Below, one piece after another: positions 1 to 6,243 of a stretch of DNA of 22,882 nucleotides (position 1 is its first letter; each line of letters starts with the position of its first letter). Below the pieces are notes generated by a model, which worked only from the letters and a program-made list of their open reading frames with translations, did no database searches and had not been told where the DNA came from. The stretch lies in the IMG/VR virus record IMGVR_UViG_3300032360_000053, positions 1 to 22,882 of that record. One strand, written 5' to 3'. The DNA comes from a virus. The position numbers and the translations under genes were made by a program.

Positions 1-36
1 ACAAAAACTAGCAATAAACCTTATGGAGGAAGATAA
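1..36 (+). CDS. C-terminal end of an unknown gene (partial)
   Basis: Frame 1 is open from the window edge and gives eleven residues ending in PYGGR before a TAA at 34-36. The TAA overlaps the ATG of the next gene by one base (TAATG), the same junction seen at 210-214, so this is probably the tail of a real upstream gene. Too little is visible to say what it encodes. Confidence 0.45.
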   Translation, partial: TKTSNKPYGGR

Positions 37-212
37 TGACCGATAAAAAGAAAATAAAAATATATGAGTTCATGCTTGACAATGACGTAAGTATTAACGA
101 AATACTTGATGTTATTATTGAGTCCAACAACCTTATAGGTGTTGGAATCGTTAGCCTACAAGACCAAGTAGAAGAACATCTTAAATCACACTTCAAAGGG
201 GAGTACTACTAA
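36..212 (+). CDS. Small hypothetical protein (58 aa)
   Basis: A 58-residue reading frame starts at ATG 36, preceded by a good ribosome binding site (GGAGGA at 25-30), and stops at TAA 210-212, overlapping the next ATG by one base. The N-terminus is lysine-rich (MTDKKKIKIYEF); the middle has a hydrophobic helix-like stretch (EILDVIIESNN), and the end is charged. I recognise no family. The TAATG couplings on both sides suggest it is translated as part of a run of small early genes. The function is unknown; the coding call rests on context, start signal and lack of competing frames. Confidence 0.7.
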   Translation: MTDKKKIKIYEFMLDNDVSINEILDVIIESNNLIGVGIVSLQDQVEEHLKSHFKGEYY

Positions 213-433
213 TGACACCAATTGACGCAATAGACCAACTAACAGAAGAAGGGCTTAAACAAGAGCTTATTGTTGCTTGGTGGACCAAAGAGACTGTTGA
301 ATTTAACGCAGACACAACACTAACAGATGAAGAATGGCTAGATCTTATTGAACATGCTGATTACAAGATGAGCTGGTCAAGTATTAACGATACATTTATG
401 GATATAATTGAAGACATGAGGAGTAATACATGA
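212..433 (+). CDS. Small acidic hypothetical protein (73 aa)
   Basis: The product is 73 residues, strongly acidic and tryptophan-containing (VAWWTKE, EEWLDLIEHADY, DIIEDMR), predicted by eye to be mostly helical with no membrane segment. It starts at the TAATG junction with the preceding gene and overlaps the following ATG by four bases (ATGA at 430-433). A purine-rich AAGGGGAG at 197-204 acts as the ribosome binding site. Small acidic early proteins of phages often bind and modulate host proteins, but nothing in the sequence identifies a target, so function is left open. Confidence 0.8.
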   Translation: MTPIDAIDQLTEEGLKQELIVAWWTKETVEFNADTTLTDEEWLDLIEHADYKMSWSSINDTFMDIIEDMRSNT

Positions 434-654
434 AATGCTCCTCTTGTCAAAAGGAACTAGAACTATATGAAGGCGTATTCAAAGTTGATACCGGCTGTTA
501 TGTTTATTGTGGTGATGACTACACATGCATGATTAAACAAGGAGCAGAGCACGGGATAGACTCCAAGAAAGAATATCTTAAGCAGTACCAGCAAGATGAA
601 GGTGAATACGCCTACTACACAACACTACAAGAAGATGATTTTGAAAATAACTAA
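430..654 (+). CDS. Small cysteine-rich, putative zinc-binding protein (74 aa)
   Basis: The 74-residue product begins MKCSSC and has further cysteines at 23, 27 and 33 (GCYVYCGDDYTC). A CxxC pair followed by a second cysteine cluster is the pattern of a small zinc ribbon, so metal binding is likely but not proven. The C-terminal half is acidic and tyrosine-rich. It overlaps the upstream stop by four bases, which implies translational coupling, and is followed after 12 bases by the next gene. I cannot assign a role; a DNA- or protein-binding adaptor is the usual guess for such phage proteins. Confidence 0.75.
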   Translation: MKCSSCQKELELYEGVFKVDTGCYVYCGDDYTCMIKQGAEHGIDSKKEYLKQYQQDEGEYAYYTTLQEDDFENN

Positions 655-666
655 CGGAGAAATAAA

Positions 667-1062
667 ATGAAGAAATATATATGGGAAGTTGGAGTGGACA
701 TACAGACAATATATCTATTCCCTGAGGCAGATAATGCAGATGAAGCTGAAATGATAGCTGAAGATGAAATGAGGAAGCTTACGCTAGGATGGGATGGCTT
801 TGACTTTGATTACTATGCTAGTACCGCACAGATAGAGGGTGTAACTCAAGAGTACGCTGAATACATAGTTAAAGACCCTTTAGAAACGAAAAAAGAACAT
901 ATACGTGAGAACCATACTGATGGAGAGGTTCTTGACTACCTTATGGATATCGCTGAGGTAGATACTATTGAGGCGCTAGAAGATATATTAGAAAAACGTC
1001 AAGTTAAAAGTATCACAGAGCTTGAAGAGTCTATCACGGAGGAAGCATGGAGAAGAAATTAG
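667..1062 (+). CDS. Hypothetical acidic protein (131 aa)
   Basis: This 131-residue product has a beta-strand-like, aromatic N-terminal part (KYIWEVGVDIQTIYLFPEA) followed by an alternating acidic helical region (ADEAEMIAEDEMRKL) and a long charged helical tail rich in Glu and Ile. No catalytic motif or membrane segment is visible. The start at ATG 667 follows an AACGGAG ribosome binding site at 653-659. Its end overlaps the next gene by 16 bases. I do not recognise the family. Confidence 0.8.
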   Translation: MKKYIWEVGVDIQTIYLFPEADNADEAEMIAEDEMRKLTLGWDGFDFDYYASTAQIEGVTQEYAEYIVKDPLETKKEHIRENHTDGEVLDYLMDIAEVDTIEALEDILEKRQVKSITELEESITEEAWRRN

Positions 1063-1274
1063 AATTTGCAACAATTGTAGGACTAGAAGAGCATCAACTA
1101 TTTGCTAACAGAGGTACTCTAAACGAGGCTATGCAATACGCTGACGATATTCTTAAACAAATACCGACAGAAGGTGGTGATAGACTAGCCGCCTATACTG
1201 CAGCTTACGTGCTCTATAACACTGCTGTGAGGCACTACAACAAACAAATCGAGGAGTTAGAAGAGAGTGACTAA
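1047..1274 (+). CDS. Hypothetical helical protein (75 aa)
   Basis: A 75-residue mostly helical protein with a central hydrophobic/aromatic helix (LAAYTAAYVLYNTAVRHY) and an acidic C-terminus (QIEELEESD). The start lies inside the previous gene, with a GGAGGAAGC ribosome binding site just upstream (1038-1046), so the two genes are probably co-translated. The central helix carries Arg, Tyr and His and looks amphipathic rather than transmembrane. No family is recognised and function is unknown. Confidence 0.75.
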   Translation: MEKKLEFATIVGLEEHQLFANRGTLNEAMQYADDILKQIPTEGGDRLAAYTAAYVLYNTAVRHYNKQIEELEESD

Positions 1275-1359
1275 TTCAGCAATCGCAATCTTTATGTTCA
1301 TAGGTTTTTTACTGGTAATAATATGGGAGCTCCACGATGAAAAAGAAAATCGCAGATAA
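1267..1359 (+). CDS. Candidate single-pass membrane micro-protein (30 aa)
   Basis: A GTG-started frame at 1267 encodes 30 residues: a short polar N-terminus, an uninterrupted hydrophobic stretch (AIAIFMFIGFLLVIIW) long enough to span a membrane, and a charged tail (ELHDEKENRR). It overlaps the end of the preceding gene by eight bases and the start of the DUF3310 gene by 23. A GAGGAG at 1251-1256 lies ten bases upstream of the GTG, slightly long spacing. It fills what would otherwise be a 62-base gap. The hydrophobic composition is unlikely for random sequence in this gene-dense, polar neighbourhood, but the GTG start and overlap keep this a candidate. Confidence 0.45.
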   Translation: MTNSAIAIFMFIGFLLVIIWELHDEKENRR

Positions 1360-1558
1360 TATTAATCCACAACACTATAAGTCTCACCCCTCTGGGGTTG
1401 AGGCCATAGCAATCACTGAACACATGAACTTTTGCCTAGGTAACGCCCTCAAATATATATGGAGGGCTGACCTTAAGCATGATGATGGAGGTATTGAAGA
1501 CCTTAAAAAGGCTAAGTGGTATATTGAGAGAGAGATAGCAAGGATAACACATGAATAA
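1337..1558 (+). CDS. DUF3310 family protein (73 aa)
   Basis: The 73-residue product matches the small phage DUF3310 family by its signature order: HYKSHPSGVEAI, then a helix around EHMNFCLGNALKYIWRA, then GGIEDLKKAKWYI. This domain occurs alone in many phages and as part of T7 gp1.7-like proteins involved in nucleotide metabolism. Here it is the minimal stand-alone form, so I infer only the family. It starts at ATG 1337 inside the preceding micro-ORF, with GGGAG at 1324-1328 as ribosome binding site, and is the last gene before the RNA polymerase gene. Confidence 0.85.
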   Translation: MKKKIADNINPQHYKSHPSGVEAIAITEHMNFCLGNALKYIWRADLKHDDGGIEDLKKAKWYIEREIARITHE

Positions 1559-1560
1559 TA

Positions 1561-1569
1561 TGGTATAAT
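1561..1569 (+). promoter_or_regulatory. Candidate extended -10 promoter upstream of the RNA polymerase gene
   Basis: The sequence TGGTATAAT is a perfect extended -10 element for a bacterial sigma70 holoenzyme (TGnTATAAT). No good -35 box lies 16-18 bases upstream, which extended -10 promoters tolerate. It lies directly after the DUF3310 stop and about 60 bases before the polymerase start, so it could let host polymerase transcribe that gene. This is a sequence match only. Confidence 0.35.
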
Positions 1570-1581
1570 AATCAATGACTT

Positions 1582-1608
1582 ATAGCCCCTTTAGAGAATA
1601 AGGGTGCG
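1582..1608 (+). promoter_or_regulatory. Leader hairpin and 12-base element shared with the polymerase 3' end
   Basis: Between the candidate -10 and the polymerase start, AGCCCCTTT and AAGGGTGC can form a stem of about eight pairs with one mismatch around an AGAATA loop. The right arm is part of AATAAGGGTGCG (1597-1608), found again exactly at 4069-4080 just at the polymerase stop codon. It could be a phage-polymerase promoter core, an autoregulatory site or coincidence. Twelve-base repeats are expected by chance in a window this long, so only the placement is notable. Confidence 0.25.
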
Positions 1609-1628
1609 AGTTTACTTACGGAGGTGTA

Positions 1629-4070
1629 ATGGAAACGAATACTATAAACAATCTGGCAGATATTCTAGAGAATAGAATAACCTCCAGAAAGAACAACAGA
1701 TCTGGAGCTGCTAAGTTATTTAGAGACACTCAATGTCTTTATAACGACTTCAGAAGCGTAAAGATACTTAATAATACCTTTAGTTTCCTCATCCAGAAGT
1801 TTAGAAAGGGTGACGGAATAGCTAAACTAACAGCAACCTCTAAGAGTATTGGAGATATTGCTATAAACATACTAAACCCCCAAGGATTCGATCCTAGCGC
1901 TGCAAACTCCCTCATGGTAGGTGACTTCGTGTTAGATCTTTTAATCGACGAGAGGTACCTTATCTTGAACCGTGAGCCTTACTTTAGAGTAGAGGAGGTG
2001 TATGACAAGGGTATTAAGAAGAAAGTTAACTATAATCCTTATGTCTTAGAAATGGGGCAAGAGTTCCCTAAAATATCCCTTGATCCTAGAGATCGTATAG
2101 GTATATCTCTAAGACCTTACAAGTCGTGGGTTAAAGGTAGACGAGTAACTGAAGGGGTACAAGAGAACTTAATAAAGTCTACTGTGGATGTTACCGAGCA
2201 ATTCGATAACTCACTCTTCATGAAGTCCATGGAAACCCTTGAAAATGTTAAATGGAAGATAAACCCTGACATTGCTAAGATAAGTCTTCTGTTAAAGGAC
2301 AAATTAACAGAAACATTTATAACCTTGGAAGACTTTGAAGGTAACGATGTGCCATTTGACACCTCTGACATACGTAGAGATGATGTAAACGCACACCTAA
2401 AGGGTATTGATGTGTATCGTAACGGAGATATCTTCGAGCCACACAGAGGTAACTCATCTACTGTGCCGACTCTTGAGAAGGAAGTGGAAAGACTAACGGC
2501 TAGACTTAAGAAGCTAAAGAACAAGAAGAAGCTGGAAGAAACAAGAGAGGCTCTTCATAAAGTTCATAAGGCTTACAATCTAGAGAACCGTAGATGGACT
2601 GATAAGCAATACTGTCTACGTACTCAATCTCAAGCTGCTCGTAACAAAGCAATTATAGAGACTGTTAGTGGTACGGAAACACAACCCGGATGGTTAGGTT
2701 ATGAGTTCTACCAAGGTATGTATCTAGACTATAGGGGTCGTATATATAACAAAGACCCTTACTTTAGCTACCAATCAAACGACCTTGCAAGGGGACACTT
2801 CCTGTTCGCTACAGAAAAAGAGCTCAACCAAGAAGGTGTTGAATATACCTTTATGCATGTCGCTTCCTCGTTCAACCAAACGTATTCGCTGGAAGAACTA
2901 GAAGCTACTGACTGGCTAGAGTTAGATTATATATCAGAACTCAAGAAGCAAGGTCTGTCAGATATATCTGTAGATAAGATGGGTGTTAACGATAAGCACA
3001 ATTGGACGGTAGAACATATCGACCACTTACTTGACGTTGCTGAGAACCCAATGGAACACTTAGACTACTGGATGTCTGCTGAGAAGCCTTGGGTTTTCCT
3101 ATCGTTATGCTTTGAACTTGGAGGAATCGTTGGTGCTTCACTGACTGGTGATCCTTACATGTCTGGTATGCCAATCTCAATCGACGGAGTTAACAACGGA
3201 ACGCAGCATTTAGCAGCAATGTCTCTTGACGAGAGAGCTGGTGAGCTTGTTGGGTTAACACCGATGGATATGCCTAAGGATTTCTACTTAACTATTGGTA
3301 GAGAAATGATAACTCTTAACGAGGATACTGACATAGGTAAGAAACTAAGAAAGATCCCTATGAAGCTCATTAGGAAAGGTATTAGCAAGCGTGGCTCAAT
3401 GACAAGGGCTTACGATGCTGGCTCTAGAAAGATTGGTGAAATTATCTATCAAGATTCCTATGATGCTGGTATCACAGCCAAGTATAAGATAACAAGGTCA
3501 GACTCAAGAGCATTGGGTAAGGACTTGGTGTCGGCATACGATACTGTCTGCTGTGGGCCTGTTAAGATTAAGAAGTACCTTCAGGCGCTCGTGAAACACC
3601 GTGTGAAACAGATGAGAGTTAAGGATGTGTCTTGGACAACTCCTTCAGGATTCCCTGTGCTCACTCAGAAGTGGGTATCTCGTAAGAAAAAGTACCAAGG
3701 GACTCTACAAGGTCGTACTATAGGTCACATCTATCTTGATGTAACAGATACACCTGCCTTAGCTGAGCACCTGTCTGCAATCGGAGCTAACTGGGTACAC
3801 TCTTATGATGCTAGTCATATGTCTATGGTGATAAACAGTTTGGGTCTTGAATCATTTGGTGCTATTCACGATAGCTTCAGTGTTCATGCTGCTGACGTAG
3901 GTTTTCTTATAAACACAACCAAGGAGGAGTTCATAAAGATGTACGAGAAAGATATATTCTCTATCATGAGGGACGAGCTAATATATAATGAGCCTTTCGA
4001 TGAGAAAGAACCTGAGCTTGGCTTACTGACACTAGAGGATATAAGAGGTTCGGACTTCTTCTTTTGCTAA
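1629..4070 (+). CDS. T7-type single-subunit DNA-dependent RNA polymerase
   Basis: An 813-residue single-subunit RNA polymerase (T7 RNAP is 883). Motifs visible in order: DYRGR at 367-371 (T7 DxxGR), motif A IDGVNNGTQH with catalytic D519, motif B KRGSMTRAY with K587 and Y595 (same eight-residue spacing as T7 K631-Y639), HSYDASH, and motif C IHDSF with catalytic D748. The C-terminus SDFFFC matches the conserved SDFAFA foot of T7 RNAP. Oddly, the residue after Y595 is Asp where T7 has Gly640. A strong GGAGG (1620-1624) precedes ATG 1629. It would transcribe phage genes from its own promoters in the host cytoplasm. Unlike N4 RNAPII, which is split into two proteins, this enzyme is a single chain. 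Residues 113-125 are encoded by a repeat shared with the gene at 15258. Confidence 0.95.
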   Translation: METNTINNLADILENRITSRKNNRSGAAKLFRDTQCLYNDFRSVKILNNTFSFLIQKFRKGDGIAKLTATSKSIGDIAINILNPQGFDPSAANSLMVGDFVLDLLIDERYLILNREPYFRVEEVYDKGIKKKVNYNPYVLEMGQEFPKISLDPRDRIGISLRPYKSWVKGRRVTEGVQENLIKSTVDVTEQFDNSLFMKSMETLENVKWKINPDIAKISLLLKDKLTETFITLEDFEGNDVPFDTSDIRRDDVNAHLKGIDVYRNGDIFEPHRGNSSTVPTLEKEVERLTARLKKLKNKKKLEETREALHKVHKAYNLENRRWTDKQYCLRTQSQAARNKAIIETVSGTETQPGWLGYEFYQGMYLDYRGRIYNKDPYFSYQSNDLARGHFLFATEKELNQEGVEYTFMHVASSFNQTYSLEELEATDWLELDYISELKKQGLSDISVDKMGVNDKHNWTVEHIDHLLDVAENPMEHLDYWMSAEKPWVFLSLCFELGGIVGASLTGDPYMSGMPISIDGVNNGTQHLAAMSLDERAGELVGLTPMDMPKDFYLTIGREMITLNEDTDIGKKLRKIPMKLIRKGISKRGSMTRAYDAGSRKIGEIIYQDSYDAGITAKYKITRSDSRALGKDLVSAYDTVCCGPVKIKKYLQALVKHRVKQMRVKDVSWTTPSGFPVLTQKWVSRKKKYQGTLQGRTIGHIYLDVTDTPALAEHLSAIGANWVHSYDASHMSMVINSLGLESFGAIHDSFSVHAADVGFLINTTKEEFIKMYEKDIFSIMRDELIYNEPFDEKEPELGLLTLEDIRGSDFFFC
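1964..2003 (+). repeat. 40-bp dispersed repeat, copy 1 (inside RNA polymerase gene)
   Basis: These 40 bases match 15926-15965 at 37 positions by direct comparison. The three differences are at repeat positions 20, 24 and 36. The segment encodes LNREPYFRVEEVY here and LNREPYLKVEEVY in the other copy, so both are read in the same codon phase. This copy lies where a T7-like polymerase is expected to have a conserved N-terminal-domain segment, so it is probably the donor. Confidence 0.9.
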
Positions 4071-4088
4071 TAAGGGTGCGGTTCAATG

Positions 4089-4134
4089 ATACCCCTTTTT
4101 ATCTCTAATACGTATTAGAGGATAAAGGGGGTAT
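4089..4134. repeat. 46-base near-perfect dyad (inverted repeat)
   Basis: The core CTCTAATACGTATTAGAG (4103-4120) is a perfect 18-base palindrome. It continues outward with ATACCCC...GGGGTAT arms to 4089 and 4134, interrupted only by two mismatches and two G.U-type positions. As RNA it would be a very stable hairpin, but no T tract follows, so a plain terminator is unlikely. As DNA it could bind a dimeric protein or be part of an origin. Confidence 0.7.
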
Positions 4135-4272
4135 GTTTCAAAACGCTGGATGAACCCCTAAAGGTACTTAAGAGACTTAGAGAGCCTTTTAAGGCTTAGG
4201 AACCCGCCAAGACTTTTGTTCCAGACCTTATAGGAAACACTTTTTTTAATTAACAATCAATAAATAATAATA

Positions 4273-4302
4273 AGCTGTAGTCTGTGGTAGGTACCGCAGC
4301 TT
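4273..4302 (+). other. RNA hairpin upstream of terminator
   Basis: AGCTG near 4273 pairs with CAGCT near 4297, and inside it TGTGG (4283-4287) can pair with CCGCA (4294-4298) as an alternative. The inner TGTGGTAG (4283-4290) is also the exact reverse complement of CTACCACA (4330-4337) in the loop of the next terminator, so two mutually exclusive folds can be drawn. This is seen by pairing only. Confidence 0.35.
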
Positions 4303-4313
4303 AATAGAAAAAC

Positions 4314-4368
4314 GCCATACATACCCCCACTACCACACCTCCGGGGGGATTGTATGGCACCTTTTTTT
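4314..4368 (+). terminator. Rho-independent terminator downstream of RNA polymerase gene
   Basis: GCCATAC (4314-4320) pairs perfectly with GTATGGC (4352-4358); inside it CCCCC (4324-4328) pairs with GGGGG (4344-4348), leaving a large loop. A run of seven T (4362-4368) follows after three bases. This is the expected shape of an intrinsic terminator and would end transcripts coming through the polymerase gene. Confidence 0.75.
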
Positions 4369-4426
4369 GGAGTCCCCTACGGGTACTCTAAGCAAGAAAA
4401 GTTCTCACGGTGTGGGACTTTATAAG

Positions 4427-4450
4427 AACAGGAAACCCCTGTTATTTTTT
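4427..4450 (+). terminator. Second rho-independent terminator, just before the SSB gene
   Basis: AACAGG (4427-4432) pairs perfectly with CCTGTT (4438-4443) around a five-base loop, and is followed by A and six T (4445-4450). It ends 21 bases before the SSB start, so the SSB transcript must read through it, start after it, or be regulated by it. A compact stem with a U tract is a standard intrinsic terminator. Confidence 0.6.
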
Positions 4451-4471
4451 AACTAAGTATGAGGAAAATAA

Positions 4472-4984
4472 ATGATACTTAAAAATGTAAAGATAAAATG
4501 GCCTAGGCTTGGAGACAATCCCAGCACTAAGTTCGCCTCAGAGGATACGGAGTGGTCAATCGACGCTTACCTTTCACCTGAGGATTCTAAACAATGGGTA
4601 GCTGACGGCTATGCACAGAAGGAGCGCTTCGATAATGAAACTGGCGAGCCCTATGTAAAGATCAAACGCAACACTCATTTTAATAAAAAGAATCCTGTAT
4701 CAGGACAGATGGAGAAGAACCCTATCTCACCTCCATTTGTAAAAGATCAATACGGGGACGAGATGGAGCAAAGCATCATTGGCAATGGCTCTGTCTGTAA
4801 CATCCAATACATGGTACGAGACTGGGAATATGCTGGAAAGGCTGGCAAGTCCCCAACTCTAGTTGGAGTCCAAGTAGTTACCCTTGAGGAATACTCAGGT
4901 GGTGGTACTGCAGACGAGTTTACATATGCCGCAAGGCCAGCAGTAGACATCGTTGAAGAAGACGACGAAGACGTACCGTTCTAA
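4472..4984 (+). CDS. Phage single-stranded DNA-binding protein
   Basis: A 170-residue protein with a beta-rich body (MILKNVKIKWPRL, then aromatic and basic strands such as EPYVKIKRNTHFNKK) and a very acidic, aromatic-ended tail EEDDEDVPF. That tail is the hallmark of SSB and T7 gp2.5-type proteins, where it recruits polymerase and helicase partners. It would coat single strands during replication and recombination and may anneal strands for the nearby exonuclease. In N4 the phage SSB also activates transcription; whether this protein does so is unknown. The start has GAGGA at 4461-4465. It is the first gene of the DNA-metabolism block, after a terminator-rich gap. Confidence 0.85.
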   Translation: MILKNVKIKWPRLGDNPSTKFASEDTEWSIDAYLSPEDSKQWVADGYAQKERFDNETGEPYVKIKRNTHFNKKNPVSGQMEKNPISPPFVKDQYGDEMEQSIIGNGSVCNIQYMVRDWEYAGKAGKSPTLVGVQVVTLEEYSGGGTADEFTYAARPAVDIVEEDDEDVPF

Positions 4985-5054
4985 CCTCCCGACAAGGAGT
5001 GCCCCTGAGCACTGGCGTAAAACTGCTCACTTACTTTAATCATTCTGAGGGTAT
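4985..5054 (+). promoter_or_regulatory. PhoH leader with two alternative hairpins
   Basis: In this 70-base gap AGTGC (4998-5002) can pair with GCACT (5009-5013), while TGAGCA (5006-5011) can instead pair with TGCTCA (5024-5029). The two stems share bases and exclude each other. The gap ends in GAGGG three bases before the PhoH ATG. No promoter is obvious. The folds are short and may be accidental. Confidence 0.25.
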
Positions 5055-5726
5055 ATGACCAAAAGACAAGCAAAGACTAGCCGTAAAATTAAATTAGAAC
5101 CTTTATCAATATCACAAGGATACTACATTCAGTCCATTGAGGACAAGCAAGTATCTGTAGGATTAGGGTTTGCAGGTACAGGTAAAACGTACATCGCAGC
5201 GACACTTGCTGCTCAGTTTAAGACAGACAACAAGAAGGCTAATATTATCTTGTGCAGGCCGAACGTATCCGATAGTAAAACAATTGGATTCCTTCCCGGA
5301 GAGATGGAAGAGAAGATGGCGGTATGGGTCGTACCTTATATGGATGTCCTTAAGAGACACATGAATGGAATCGTTGAGAAATATATTGCAGACGGTTCAA
5401 TTGATGTAGTCCCTTTTGAGTATATGCAAGGAAGAACATGGGACAACAGTTTTATTATGCTGGATGAAGCCCAACACACAACACCTAAAGAAATGGAAAT
5501 GTTCCTGAAGAGGATAGGTACAGGATCTAAGGTTGTTATAACTGGTGACTTAAACCAAGCAGCCAAAGGAAATTCAAGTGGGCTAAACATGCTGGTCGAT
5601 ATGCACGAGCAACTAGACTACTTAAACAAGTACATTGGAGTGACAGAGTTTGACGACCTTAACGACATCGTTAGATCTGACTTCTGCAAGATAATCTCAA
5701 AGGCGTTCTACGATATGGAGGATTAA
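5055..5726 (+). CDS. phoH: PhoH-like ATPase
   Basis: The 223-residue product carries a P-loop GFAGTGKT at 38-45 and Walker B FIMLDEAQ at 133-140, followed by TPKEMEMFLKRIG and VVITGDLNQ, the order seen in PhoH-family proteins. PhoH proteins are cytoplasmic ATPases related to SF1 helicases, in some cases fused to RNA-handling domains. This phage version is the ATPase domain alone. It is common in marine phages, but its role in infection is unsettled. It sits between SSB and a nuclease gene with one-base spacing to the latter, consistent with a nucleic-acid role. Confidence 0.9.
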   Translation: MTKRQAKTSRKIKLEPLSISQGYYIQSIEDKQVSVGLGFAGTGKTYIAATLAAQFKTDNKKANIILCRPNVSDSKTIGFLPGEMEEKMAVWVVPYMDVLKRHMNGIVEKYIADGSIDVVPFEYMQGRTWDNSFIMLDEAQHTTPKEMEMFLKRIGTGSKVVITGDLNQAAKGNSSGLNMLVDMHEQLDYLNKYIGVTEFDDLNDIVRSDFCKIISKAFYDMED

Positions 5727-5727
5727 T

Positions 5728-6231
5728 ATGAGTGTCAATGAAAACCTTAAAGAGTATGACGAACTAAAAAGGAAGTATATGAATAAATCAGATAATAAGT
5801 GGAAGATAAACAGACCCCGCTATGAAACAGAGTTTGACATATCCAACGAACAAAAAGTCTCAGAGGTTATGGCATCAGAATGGAACTGTCAGCTTCATAA
5901 GCTACCTATTAGTTATAGGTTAGACTTCCTGCTAACAAGAGGAGGGGTGGCTAAGGCAATGGTTGAGGTTAAGGCTAGGAACAATGCCCACAATAAGTAC
6001 TCAACACTATTGCTATCACTATCAAAGTGGAATCATGGTATAGAGTTTAAGACTCACAACAATCTTGAGTTTATACTTGTTGCAAAGTTTACAGATGGGA
6101 TATACTACTATGTATACTCAGATGAAGATGAGTTTGAGATTAAATGGGGTGGCCGTACAGTAAACAAAAGAGACTCAGCAGACGTTGAGCCTGTTGTTCA
6201 CATACCAATAGAAAAAATGATAAGAATATAA
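5728..6231 (+). CDS. Putative PD-(D/E)XK nuclease
   Basis: A 167-residue protein with the arrangement RLDFLL (D66), then MVEVKAR (E80, K82), after an upstream helix containing Glu (NEQKVSEVMASEW). D...ExK on adjacent strands is the PD-(D/E)XK nuclease core, and the spacing resembles T7 endonuclease I (PDFLL...ETKG), though I see no specific match to it. It would cut or resolve DNA in the cytoplasm. The gene starts one base after phoH with a GGAGG site at 5717-5721 and is followed by the helicase gene, so a repair or recombination role is likely. The exact substrate cannot be read from the sequence. Confidence 0.65.
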   Translation: MSVNENLKEYDELKRKYMNKSDNKWKINRPRYETEFDISNEQKVSEVMASEWNCQLHKLPISYRLDFLLTRGGVAKAMVEVKARNNAHNKYSTLLLSLSKWNHGIEFKTHNNLEFILVAKFTDGIYYYVYSDEDEFEIKWGGRTVNKRDSADVEPVVHIPIEKMIRI

Positions 6232-6243
6232 AAGGAAAAACGA

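Larger units (their letters stand above)
4071..4471 (+). other. 401-base non-coding, highly structured intergenic region
   Basis: This is the only gap above 300 bases. I find no convincing gene in it. It holds, in order: the 12-base AATAAGGGTGCG element at its left edge, a 46-base dyad (4089-4134), a possible weak hairpin with a T run (4217-4247), an AT-rich tract (4241-4272, including TTTAATTAAC and TAAATAATAATAA), a hairpin (4273-4302), a strong terminator (4314-4368), smaller hairpins (about 4370-4420) and a second terminator (4427-4450). It separates the polymerase gene from the replication block. In T7 the primary replication origin also lies just downstream of gene 1 and contains an AT-rich block, so an origin here is a reasonable inference. 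Confidence 0.6.

Noticed and set aside
2117-2524. 135-aa open frame on the minus strand inside the RNA polymerase gene
   Set aside because: It is antisense to a gene with clear polymerase motifs, has low-complexity Ser/Leu composition and no neighbours on that strand.
4078-4210. tRNA-like fragments (GGTTCAA and a trailing CCGCCA) after the polymerase gene
   Set aside because: No cloverleaf with acceptor, D and anticodon stems of correct length can be drawn; the region forms a long dyad instead.
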